54,455 bases of DNA from Mesorhizobium sp. WSM3626. Its GTDB lineage: Bacteria > Pseudomonadota > Alphaproteobacteria > Rhizobiales > Rhizobiaceae. The stretch's first letter is position 1. Each line of letters starts with the position of its first letter. Shown here one piece after another: positions 35,491 to 43,975 of this stretch. The stretch covers positions 1 to 54,455 of the forward strand of contig NZ_AZUY01000042.1 in the NCBI RefSeq assembly GCF_000513935.1, read 5' to 3'. Made by a program: the position numbers and the translations under genes. A model generated the notes under the pieces. It searched no databases, was not told the origin of the DNA, and saw only the letters and a program-made list of their open reading frames with translations.

Positions 35491-38461
35491 CGCCGGTCTC
35501 TGTGCCTGGCTTGCCGGCGATCCCGGCGTTCGGATTGGTGATCTTGCCGAGATAGGTGGTGCGCGGCCGCGTGTTCAGCTCTTCGAGCAGGGCATAGTCA
35601 TGCGGCGCGGCTTTCTCGCGCGATACCTGAGAACCCTTCCTGTTGAGGTCCCCAAAGGTGATGGCCTGTGTCGGGCATGCCTGCTGGCAAGCGGTGACGA
35701 CTTCGCCATCGGCGATTTCGCGGTTCTCGATCTGCGCGCGGATGCGCTTTTCGGCAACGCGCTGGACGCAATAAGTGCATTTTTCCATGACGCCGCGCGA
35801 GCGCACGGTGACGTCAGGATTATGCACGGCCTGCTGTGGCCCGGCACTGTCCTTGTCGAATTCCTGGTACTTAAGGAAATTGAAGCGGCGCACCTTGTAA
35901 GGGCAGTTCTGCGAACAGTAGCGCGTGCCGATGCAGCGGTTGTAGACCTGCGCGTTCAGGCCGTCATGGGTGTGGATCGTCGCGTTGACCGGACAGACCG
36001 CCTCGCAGGGCGCCTTCTCGCAATGCATGCAAGGCACGGGTTGGAAGAAGGTGTCGGGGTCGTCGACCGCGCCGGCGTAGTAACGGTCGATGCGCAGCCA
36101 GTGCATTTCGTGACCGAGGGCGGCTTCATCCGGTCCGACGGTCGCGATGTTGTTCTCGGCCTGGCAGGCCGATACGCAAGCCACGCAGCCGATGCAGGCC
36201 GAGAGGTCGATCGACATGCCCCAGGCTTCCTGGTCGTAGGTCCAGTCGGGGTACAGCGATTCCGTCGGCGCTGGCGGCGCACCGTCACGGACGAAATGCG
36301 GATCTTGCCTGAAGGCGTCGAGCGTCGCGTGCCGCACGATCGCCCTGCCCTCCATCGCCTGGTGGTGCTGGGTCGTCACCACCCGCGCCGACCCGTCGCG
36401 CGCCGTCAACACGAGGCCATCGGCAAACCAGGGAGCGTCAGCGGTCCGCAGGACAAAGGCATCGTAGCCACCGGACAACGCGGCGACCGAACCGATCTTG
36501 CGCCCGAACCCGAGCGACAGCGTCACCGTGTCGTCAGGCTGTCCGGGCATGATCCACACCGGCGCGTCGAGATCCTTGCCGCCTCGCGCCAGATTGGCCA
36601 TCTGCCCGTTTTCGAGCCCCAGGCGCTGTGCGGTCGCTGGCGAGATCAGCGCCGCATTGCCCCAGACGAGCTTGCTCAGCGGGCGGGGCAACTCCTGCAG
36701 CCACGGCGAATTGGCGTTGCGGCCATCGCGAAGCCAGGGATCGGCCTCGAAGCGGACCTCCAGCCGATTGGTAACAGGAGCATGCGGCGCGGGATCGCCG
36801 ACATCCGCCGGAATCGAGACGACGACAGGAGCAGAGGCGCTGTTCGGTACGACACCATCGCGCAATGCTTTTCGCCAAGCCGGCTCGTCCATGTCAGCCC
36901 ATGTCGGGCGCACCAGGGCCTGCATATCGGCATCGAACTCACCGCCGAGCGCGGCCAGCAGTTGGTGCAGGCTCTTGCCGCCGAACAGAGGCAGGATCAG
37001 CGGCTGCACGATCGAGGCCGTGCCGTCATAGGCACGGATGTCGCTCCAGCTCTCCAACTCGTGCGCGGCGGGAATGTGCCACTGCGCCAGAAATGCGGTC
37101 TCGTCGCGATAGAGTCCCCAGTGGACGAGAAGCTTCAGCTTCGAAAAGGCGTTGCGCACATCGACGTCCGACGGCGCCGTGTACAAGGGATTGGAGCCGA
37201 GCACGATGGCGCTGTCGACCGATCCGCTCGTGATGGCCTGGCAAAGCGCGGCAAGATCGCCGTCGATCGGCATGGCGTGCGGCGGCTCGATGAAATCCAG
37301 CGTGTTGCCGACGGCTCCAAGCCTGGCATTCATGGCAAAGGCCACGGCATGCACGAACGGCGTCTGGTGCGCGCCAGGCACCACCAGGGCGTTGCGGCCG
37401 GCCTCGCGGAGATCGTCGACAAGCGCGTATTCCATGCCGAGCGACGGCAAACTCGCCGCATCGTGCCCGCCTTCGAGAGCTGCCTTGATCGCCGCCGCAA
37501 TGCCTTCCACCAGGCCAGGTCTGACGGCACGGCGATGATCCGCCGCCGCACCCGTGATTGTGGGCGTCGACTCGACGACGTAGAGACGGTTCATCGTGTC
37601 CGTCGACTTGCGCACGCGCCGCCGCTGCGCGAAATCGCGGGCATAGGCCAGACGTCCCGGCCCTTCGCCGAGGAAGTCGGCATCAAGGCTGACGATCACA
37701 TCGGCGCGGTCGAAATGGTAGATCGGTGTCAGCGGCCTGCCGAACAGTTTGGCCGTTGCCTGCTCGTTCGCGCTGGCCGCAAGCGGATCGTGCCTGAAGA
37801 CGCGAAGTTTGGGATAGCGCTGCTTGAGCGATCCGATCTGCGCCTTGGTCGTCGGCGATGTTGTCGCCTCGATCAGCAGTGCCAAACCTTGCCCGCCCGA
37901 AGCGGCCAATCCGCCGGCAAGCTTCGCCATGTCTTTGAGAAAGTCGCCGTAACTCGCAGGCTCGCCTTGCCTGAGCGGGGCGCGAGACCGTTCGGGATCG
38001 AACAGCGACAGCACCGCCGCCTGCATGATGGCGTCGGTAGCGCCGCGCGAGGCCGGATGATCCGGATTGCCCTCGACCTTGGTCGGCCGCCCTTCATGGC
38101 TCTCGACAACCGCGCCGATGCCGTAGCCATCGCTGGAAAGGGCCGTCGCATAATAGAGCGGCTTGCCGGGAATAATGTTTTCCGGCTGGCGCACGTAAGG
38201 CACAATGCGTTCGGCCTCGCTGCAGGCGGTCAGACCGGCCAGCGAGAGTGACGCGCCCATCAGCTTCAACAAGGTGCGTCGGTCGAGGCTGAACGGCAGG
38301 CGTTCGGCGATGGCCGGAAATTCCGCCTCGCCGAAGCGCCGGAACTCGGCCGTATCGGCCAGTTCATCCAGGCTCCGCCACGGCTCGCGTCCCGTCGCTG
38401 CCCGCCGCAATGCCGCTAGATCGGAGGCCGAGACTGACTTGATGTCAGCGATGGCAGACAT
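35483..38461 (-). CDS. actB: Alternative complex III subunit ActB, molybdopterin-like plus iron-sulfur protein
   Basis: 992 residues. Residues 1-85 carry a twin-arginine signal (DRRTLLKLMGASLSLAGLTAC). Residues 90-700 resemble molybdopterin oxidoreductases but, in known ACIII, hold no molybdenum. Four ferredoxin motifs follow: CIGCVACVSACQAEN near 757, CMHCEKAPCEAVCP near 815, CIGTRYCSQNCPYK near 842 and CTYC plus CQQACPT near 895-925. In the third, Thr replaces the second Cys, as expected for the single [3Fe-4S] centre next to three [4Fe-4S] centres. The gene overlaps actA by 17 nt. It takes electrons from quinol near ActC and passes them to the hemes. Confidence 0.94.
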
Positions 38462-39101
38462 AGCAATCCGTCATCGTCTCGGGGTGGATATCAAGGATGC
38501 TGATCAGGGAACGCCTGACCTGTTCGATGTCCTGCGGCGGATTCCAGTGCAGCAGGAAAACGTCCCGCGGCGGACGGAGATTGGGGCCGGGATCGCGATG
38601 ACAGCCCAGGCACCATTCCATCGACAATGAATGCGCGCGCTGCATCAGCGGCATGTCGTCGACATCGCCGTGGCAGGTCTCGCAGGCGACACCCTTGGCG
38701 ATGTGGATGGAGTGGTTGAAGTAGACGAAGTCCGGCACCGAATTGACGCGCTGCCATTGCAGCGGCCGTCCTGAGGCAAGGCTTGCACGCACCGGCGCCA
38801 GCATGTCGGCATTGGTGAATATCTGCGAGTGGCAGGTCATGCACACCTCGGTCGCGGGCAACCCCGCGGACGCCGATGTCTCGACGCCATTGTGGCAATA
38901 GCGGCAGTCCAGCCCGATATCGCCAACATGATGCTTGTGACTGAACGGGACTGCCTGTGCCACGGGACGGCCAACACCGGTGATGAACCCCGAACGCAAA
39001 AGTGCCGTGCCGCCGATGGCCGCGAAAATCGCGAAGAAACAAAGTCCCCACAGTATGAAGCGGGCAATCCCGTTGGCATTGCTGGAAAAGACCTGCGGCA
39101 T
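38445..39101 (-). CDS. actA: Alternative complex III subunit ActA, pentaheme cytochrome c
   Basis: 218 residues when started at MPQVFSSNANGIARF, which fits my recall of family N-termini; an ATG at 39119 adds six residues. One N-terminal helix (FILWGLCFFAIFAAIGGTALL) anchors it. Five CxxCH heme sites are seen: CRYCH, CMTCH, CETCH, CLGCH and CYVCH (66-70, 87-91, 140-144, 164-168, 213-217), matching the penta-heme ActA. It is the first gene of the 12-gene operon. Neither start has a good ribosome site. Confidence 0.92.
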   Translation of the reverse strand: MPQVFSSNANGIARFILWGLCFFAIFAAIGGTALLRSGFITGVGRPVAQAVPFSHKHHVGDIGLDCRYCHNGVETSASAGLPATEVCMTCHSQIFTNADMLAPVRASLASGRPLQWQRVNSVPDFVYFNHSIHIAKGVACETCHGDVDDMPLMQRAHSLSMEWCLGCHRDPGPNLRPPRDVFLLHWNPPQDIEQVRRSLISILDIHPETMTDCYVCHR

Positions 39102-39138
39102 CCCCGCGCCGATTTGCATGGCTTTGGATCGAGCGCCT

Positions 39139-39164
39139 AACGGCGGCGATGCGACAAAGGTTCC
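39139..39164 (-). promoter_or_regulatory. EcfG/RpoE2-type promoter of the act-cox operon
   Basis: On the minus strand GGAAC (39164-39160), 17 nt, CGTT (39142-39139): a perfect match to the alphaproteobacterial general stress sigma consensus GGAAC-N16/17-CGTT. The predicted transcription start near 39132 leaves a leader of about 13 nt to the ATG at 39119 or 31 nt to that at 39101, which favours the shorter ActA. Confidence 0.65.
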
Positions 39165-39301
39165 GTCGGCGGGGAATACTCACAAAATGGTGACTCTCGA
39201 GCGCAGCCGAAAACCGCCGGGAATCGCAACCCTGCGCAATCCCCGGCGTTCGACATCATCATGATCGATGCCCCGCGGGAATGTTGCCATGAAGTCGGAT
39301 G

Positions 39302-39326
39302 GGAACATAAACGCCGTACTTCGGTT
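39302..39326 (+). promoter_or_regulatory. Possible EcfG/RpoE2 promoter, weaker
   Basis: GGAAC (39302-39306), 16 nt, GGTT (39323-39326). It fits the relaxed RpoE2 form GGAAC-N18/19-TT with one mismatch to CGTT. It lies 36 nt before the ATG of the peroxiredoxin-like remnant. Confidence 0.4.
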
Positions 39327-39362
39327 AGACCGACAAACGCGCCACCAGAGAGGCGACAGCCC

Positions 39363-39485
39363 ATGAGACAGGACATAGCGCCGGGAGCGGCATTGCCTGA
39401 CCATATTCTTGCCGACCATACAAAGGCGTCTCGTCCCCTGTCCGGGGCGGTCGCTCGGTACGCAGGCCGGGCCGACGAGAGTTGA
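39363..39485 (+). pseudogene. Peroxiredoxin-like N-terminal remnant
   Basis: The frame reads MRQDIAPGAALPDHILADHT and then KASRPLS before losing similarity. This resembles, from memory, the opening of AhpC/TSA-like proteins (xxDIxPGAxFPDYELxDHTxxxRxLSEL). The catalytic part that should follow is absent; the frame stops after 40 codons at the edge of the binding-protein gene. It looks like a gene cut off by a deletion. Moderate confidence. Confidence 0.45.
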
Positions 39486-40600
39486 CCGCTTTGGCCAACA
39501 CACCCCTGAAGATTGGCGTCGGCGTGCCGCTCGGCGGGATGGGCGAGACGCTCGGTCGCGAAATGGCCAACGCCATTCAGCTCGCCGTCGATGGCGCGAA
39601 CGAGGCCGGTGGCATCAACGGCCACCGGATCGAAGCGGTCGTCCTCGACGACAAAGGTCGCGAGGAAGACGGCGAGCGGGTCGTGAAGGAATTCGTTCGC
39701 AATTCCGCCGCCGTCGCAGCGATCGGGCATTACAACAGCAATGTTACCTTGCAGGTCGCGCCTCTCTATGCCGCGGCCGGTCTGCCGTTGATCGGTCCGA
39801 TCGTCTCCAACCCGGCACTAACGCACTCCGGATGGAGCAACGTTTACCGTTTCACCAACAGTGACGATGCGACGGGGCTCGCCATCGCCCAGTACATGGT
39901 CCGCCAGTTAGGCAAGAAAACTGTTGTCGTCATCCAGACCGACACCGTCTATGGAAGGAGCATGAGCAAGGAGTTCGCCGCCGCATTTGAAACTGCCGGC
40001 GGCTCCGTTCTGCGGCGGCACACAGTTCAGGAAGGCGAAAGAAACTTCGCGGATCTCGTGGCCTCCTTGCCTCGGGAAGCGAGCGCCATCTTCTATGGCG
40101 GGACCTTCGAGGGCGCCCCTCTGGTGAAGGAAATGCGTACCCGGCAGGATGATCGCCTGTTCGCCACCGGCGATGGTTGCTGGGACGTCGGAAATTTTCT
40201 TGAACCGGCCGGAGCCGCCGCCGAGCAGGGCGAAGGCGTCCTCGTTCTTTCAGCATGTCCGCAACTGGGTGAAATTGCCGGATCGCTGGAAATGGCCGAT
40301 CGATACGAGCGGCGTTTCGGACGGATCAGGAATTATGCCGTCAATGCCTTTGACGCCGCGGCGACGTTGATCGATGCCATCCGGGTCGCCTCCAACAACG
40401 GCGACCCGACCCGGGATCGCGTCGCGGACGCGGTGCGCGGGATACATCGCAAGGGAATTGCATACGAACAAAAGATTTCCTGGGATGCCAACGGCGATAA
40501 TCGCGCTGCGGTTACGGCCTTGCACAGGATCGAGAGCGGTCGATTCCGACAGGTAGCCGTCGTGAAGAAGGAGGGCAGCCAGGACAGCCCAGTAGGCTGA
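39482..40600 (+). CDS. LivK-like periplasmic-binding-protein domain, no signal peptide
   Basis: 372 residues from a TTG, the first possible start after an in-frame stop at 39398. The protein begins directly with the mature fold (LKIGVGVPLGGMGETLGREM), followed by GANEAGGINGHRIEAVVLDD and AAIGHYNSNVTLQVAPLYA, the type I fold of branched-chain amino-acid binding proteins. No signal peptide is encoded, although these proteins work in the periplasm. No permease or ATPase genes are near. Either the 5' end was lost at the junction with the peroxiredoxin-like remnant, or it is a cytoplasmic sensor-like form. Confidence 0.8.
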   Translation: MTALANTPLKIGVGVPLGGMGETLGREMANAIQLAVDGANEAGGINGHRIEAVVLDDKGREEDGERVVKEFVRNSAAVAAIGHYNSNVTLQVAPLYAAAGLPLIGPIVSNPALTHSGWSNVYRFTNSDDATGLAIAQYMVRQLGKKTVVVIQTDTVYGRSMSKEFAAAFETAGGSVLRRHTVQEGERNFADLVASLPREASAIFYGGTFEGAPLVKEMRTRQDDRLFATGDGCWDVGNFLEPAGAAAEQGEGVLVLSACPQLGEIAGSLEMADRYERRFGRIRNYAVNAFDAAATLIDAIRVASNNGDPTRDRVADAVRGIHRKGIAYEQKISWDANGDNRAAVTALHRIESGRFRQVAVVKKEGSQDSPVG

Positions 40601-40642
40601 GGCGCTTGTGAAGGACAGCCCAGGCTACATCTGGCCTCGAAA

Positions 40643-41575
40643 TCAAGGTGCGACTTCGAGCACGATCTTTCCGCGCACATGCTTGTTTTCCAGCCAGGCT
40701 TCGGCGGCAGCGGCGTCCTGCAGCGGAAAGGTCGCGTCGACGTGCGGCCGCACTTTGCCTTCGTCGATCAGGCGACCGATTTCGCCAAGCTGGGCTGCAT
40801 TCGGCTTCGCCATGTAATGAATGCCGCGGGCGCCGGCTTTGCGTGCGCTCTCAATAGAAGGTTCCGCCAGCGTCGACACGATTATCCCGCCAGGTTTGAC
40901 GACGGCCCAGGAGCGATCCTGCGTCTCGCCAGCGACCAGATCGAAGACGAGATCGACCTTGCCGACAATATCCTCGAACCGCTCGTTTTTGTAATCGATG
41001 GCCTGGTCGGCCCCCAGTGAGCGCGCGAATTCGAGATCCTCGCCGGAAACGGTGGTCGCAACGAACGCGCCCTTTGCCTTTGCCAATTGGACAGCAAAAT
41101 GGCCGACCCCGCCAGCCCCGCCATGGATCAGGACGCGCTGCCCGGCCGTCAGTGCACCATGGTCGAAAAGCCCCTGCCAGGCGGTGAGCGCTGCAAGCGG
41201 CACCGCCGCCGCATGCAGGTGGTCCACGGACTGTGGCTTGGCGGCCATTTCGATCGCCTTCACCACAACATATTCAGCTTGGCCACCGCGATCCGGTCCC
41301 AGCATCGCATAGAACGGATCGCCTTTTTTGAGTGTGTGCGCCCGCGTGCCGCAGAGTTCGACGGTGCCGGAAACGTCACGGCCAAGCGTCATCGGCAGTT
41401 GGTCCTTCTTTCCGCCTCCGGATCTGATTTTGTAATCAACCGGATTGACGCTGCTGGCATGGACCTTCAGCAAGACCTCATCATCGTGCGGCTGCGGAAA
41501 CGGAGCGTCCTCAAGTGAGAGAACGTCCGGTCCGCCAAATTCATGGATGCGAACGGCTTTCATGGTCGCCATCAT
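40643..41575 (-). CDS. Zinc-free quinone-oxidoreductase-like MDR family protein
   Basis: 310 residues. The MDR N-terminal domain (MKAVRIHEFGGPDVLSLEDA, VLLKVHASSVNPVDYKIRSG) is followed by the NADPH Rossmann domain with HGGAGGVGHFAVQLAKAKGA. There are no zinc-ligand cysteine motifs. Members reduce quinones or activated double bonds with NADPH. A GGGAG box precedes ATG codons at 41575 and 41572; a third in-frame ATG at 41563 is also possible. It converges with the binding-protein gene. Confidence 0.9.
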   Translation of the reverse strand: MMATMKAVRIHEFGGPDVLSLEDAPFPQPHDDEVLLKVHASSVNPVDYKIRSGGGKKDQLPMTLGRDVSGTVELCGTRAHTLKKGDPFYAMLGPDRGGQAEYVVVKAIEMAAKPQSVDHLHAAAVPLAALTAWQGLFDHGALTAGQRVLIHGGAGGVGHFAVQLAKAKGAFVATTVSGEDLEFARSLGADQAIDYKNERFEDIVGKVDLVFDLVAGETQDRSWAVVKPGGIIVSTLAEPSIESARKAGARGIHYMAKPNAAQLGEIGRLIDEGKVRPHVDATFPLQDAAAAEAWLENKHVRGKIVLEVAP

Positions 41576-41819
41576 CGTACTCCCGTGTCGGCTTTTTCTT
41601 CCCCCCACCGCGAGCTATGGGCATGCGGAGAGCCGGGGCATGTGACCAAACAGCTGAGATGGCGGAAGGTTCAACTCGATCGCTGTTTTTGGAAGCCAGG
41701 CAAGGTCCTCGAAGCCGCCTGGAGGAGCGACCACCCGGGCTCCGCTTCCAGGCCGAACTGATAGCAAGCCGGAGTCCCCTCTCCGCCTGCCATATGCGCG
41801 GCAGGTCAATCTTGGATTT

Positions 41820-41845
41820 GGAACCGATCCAAACGGCGCGACGTT
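41820..41845 (+). promoter_or_regulatory. EcfG/RpoE2-type promoter
   Basis: GGAAC (41820-41824), 17 nt, CGTT (41842-41845): a perfect consensus match on the plus strand, 10 nt before the hydrolase-remnant ATG and about 200 nt before the membrane-protein gene. Confidence 0.6.
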
Positions 41846-41855
41846 GGGTCAAATC

Positions 41856-41975
41856 ATGATTGGCAAGATCGGAACCCGAGATCTCCACATCACCGATGAA
41901 GAGATCGGCCCCGCGGCTGGGCGGCCGATCGTCTTGGTGCATGGCCGGCCGACAACATGCGCTGCTGGGTCGGCG
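41856..41975 (+). pseudogene. Alpha/beta-hydrolase N-terminal remnant
   Basis: The frame reads IGTRDLHITDEEIGPAAGRP then IVLVHGRP, the opening strands and oxyanion HG motif of an alpha/beta hydrolase. Directly after VHG the expected xPDxxRCW continues only if one G is added (frameshift near 41945-41955, where the shifted frame reads PDNMRCW). Nothing of the catalytic Ser or His part follows. A decayed and truncated gene. Confidence 0.55.
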
Positions 41976-42048
41976 TCACTTCTTCTGATCGGAGCGATAG
42001 GGACCTCCTTCTGAAGGGACGTCGCCGCGCGGCATCTAGGAGGCTACG

Positions 42049-42702
42049 GTGGCGAAGGTGGATGAAAGCGATCCCCAAATCCTGCAGATCATGACCACAG
42101 AGCATTTTGTTCTGCAGACCGCACGGGCGGCCACGATTCAGGAAGCGAGCCAGCGCGCGAACCTGTTCCTGACCACTGTTTCGAGCGCCGCGATCGCCCT
42201 CGGCTTCGTCGCCCAGGTCACCCGCATGGGAGGGCCGTTCGTGCTGTTCAGCCTGATTTTGCTCCCTTGCCTTTATTTCCTGGGTTTGGTCACTTTCGTG
42301 CGTGCGGTGCAAGTCGCCATCGAGGATATGGTGCATGCGCGCGGGATGGCCCGGATAAGGCATTATTACGTCGAGCATGCGCCCGTCATGGAGTACTATC
42401 TGATCCATTCCACTCATGACGATCAGTCGGCCGTGCGCGTCGACGAGGGTCTTAGATCTTCGCCATGGCAGTTCTTCGTGACTGCCGCAGGAATGGTGAG
42501 CGTGATCAGCAGTGCCATCGCCGGGGTTTTTTCCAGCGTGGTCGTGACATCGGTGATTGGCCCGGCGATCCCGCTCAGCGTGATCGTGGGTCTGTTGATA
42601 TTCGGCGCGAGCATCCTTTTGCTGCGGCGCTACCATCTACATTCCTGGGCGGCGGCGGAGCAAAAATTGGTGGTGCGCTTTCCCGACGCTTCAAAAGAAT
42701 GA
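42049..42702 (+). CDS. Hypothetical membrane protein, four helices
   Basis: 217 residues from a GTG with an AGGAGG box 6 nt upstream. Helices are near 40-57, 62-84, 142-162 and 167-190, in two pairs separated by a soluble segment (HARGMARIRHYYVEHAPVME). The first 35 residues are soluble (QILQIMTTEHFVLQTARAAT). No family recognised. It may be transcribed from the EcfG-type promoter at 41820. Confidence 0.8.
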   Translation: MAKVDESDPQILQIMTTEHFVLQTARAATIQEASQRANLFLTTVSSAAIALGFVAQVTRMGGPFVLFSLILLPCLYFLGLVTFVRAVQVAIEDMVHARGMARIRHYYVEHAPVMEYYLIHSTHDDQSAVRVDEGLRSSPWQFFVTAAGMVSVISSAIAGVFSSVVVTSVIGPAIPLSVIVGLLIFGASILLLRRYHLHSWAAAEQKLVVRFPDASKE

Positions 42703-42799
42703 CTTCTTACCTGACCTTTCGGATGGATCGGCCGGACGTTCACTCGAGCGCAACCAAGGTTGAACAGGACTCCAGCTCGCGCAACTGAGTCGCGGGTCC

Positions 42800-43975
42800 T
42801 TAGACCTGCATCACCGCGCGGCTGTGGCGCGCGATGACGTTCTCCTCGTCAGTTGCAACCACGCGCACTTCCACCTTGCTCTCGGGACGGCTTATGATCT
42901 CTGCGTGGATGTCATTGGCCGCCTCGTTGAGCGCCATGCCGAGCCAAGTCAATTTCTCGCATATCGTCTTGCGGATGGACGATGAGCGTTCGCCGATGCC
43001 GGCGGTGAATACGAGACATTCGAGACCACCCATGGTGTTTGCGAGCGCGGCTGCTTCCCTCGCGGCACGGAAGGCGAAAAGCTCAATTGCCTCGTGGGCG
43101 CGAGGATCGCTGCTTGCCTCCAGCGTGCGCATGTCGCCCGAAATGCCGGATACCCCGAGCAGTCCGGATTTCTCATAGAGCATTGTCTGCAACTCGTCCG
43201 CTGCCATGCCTCTCTCCAGCAGGAGGTACAACAGCACGCCGGGGTCGATGACGCCGCACCGAGTGCCCATGACAAGACCATCCAGTGCCGAAAAGCCCAT
43301 TGTCGTATCGACGCTTTTGCCCTCGCGCAGAGCGCAGAGGCTTGCCCCGTTTCCGAGATGAGCGACGATTGTCCGCTTCGCCGCGAGCGCGGGCGATATC
43401 TTGCTCAGCCGCCCAGCAATATATTCGTAGGAGAGGCCATGAAATCCGTAGCGCCGCAGTCCCTCCCGTTCATATTCTTGCGGAATGGCAAAGCGCCGCA
43501 CCAGCGGATCGATCGTCTGGTGGAACGCGGTGTCGAAACATCCGACCTGTGGCAGATCCGGCTGCAATGCAGCTATCGCGCGAACCGGCGCGATACTGCG
43601 AGGCTGGTGCAAAGGCGCGAGTGCGGTCAGCCTGTCCAGTGCGTCGATGGTGGCGGGCGTCAGACGGACAGGTTTGCTGAACTCCTTTCCGCCATGCACG
43701 ATACGGTGGCCGGCGCAGATCAGTTTTCTTCCACCAAGTTCCCCCTGCACCAAACTCAGTATTTCGCCTATGCCCGCCCCATGCGGATCGTCCGCGGTGA
43801 ACTGCCTGTCGCATTGCACTGTTCCATCGGCCGCTTTCGCCGTGAGCCTGGGCGCGTCGCCCAAATCCAGAGTGCCGCGCGAAACGAGCTGCTGGCCGTC
43901 TGGCAAGGCAAGATCGTATAGGGCGAACTTGACACTGGACGAGCCGGCATTCAGCGCCAGGATCGATTGGCTCAT
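42800..43975 (-). CDS. ackA: Acetate kinase
   Basis: 391 residues. The family signatures are ILALNAGSSSVKFALYDL at the N-terminus, CAGHRIVHGGKEF, CFDTAFHQTI, RYGFHGLSYEYIAGRL, IVAHLGNGASLCALREGKSV and FTAGIGERSSSIR, which cover the ASKHA nucleotide and acetate sites. It turns acetyl phosphate and ADP into acetate and ATP. Its ATG overlaps the phosphoketolase stop (ATGA), so the pair converts xylulose 5-phosphate to acetate with ATP gain. Cytoplasmic. Confidence 0.95.
   Translation of the reverse strand: MSQSILALNAGSSSVKFALYDLALPDGQQLVSRGTLDLGDAPRLTAKAADGTVQCDRQFTADDPHGAGIGEILSLVQGELGGRKLICAGHRIVHGGKEFSKPVRLTPATIDALDRLTALAPLHQPRSIAPVRAIAALQPDLPQVGCFDTAFHQTIDPLVRRFAIPQEYEREGLRRYGFHGLSYEYIAGRLSKISPALAAKRTIVAHLGNGASLCALREGKSVDTTMGFSALDGLVMGTRCGVIDPGVLLYLLLERGMAADELQTMLYEKSGLLGVSGISGDMRTLEASSDPRAHEAIELFAFRAAREAAALANTMGGLECLVFTAGIGERSSSIRKTICEKLTWLGMALNEAANDIHAEIISRPESKVEVRVVATDEENVIARHSRAVMQV

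Larger units (their letters stand above)
41576..42048. other. Intergenic region with a stress promoter and a gene fragment
   Basis: The first 240 nt hold no supported gene. From 41820 there is an EcfG-type promoter, then the alpha/beta-hydrolase remnant (41856-41975), then about 70 nt to the next gene. The promoter may now serve the membrane-protein gene at 42049. Confidence 0.55.
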
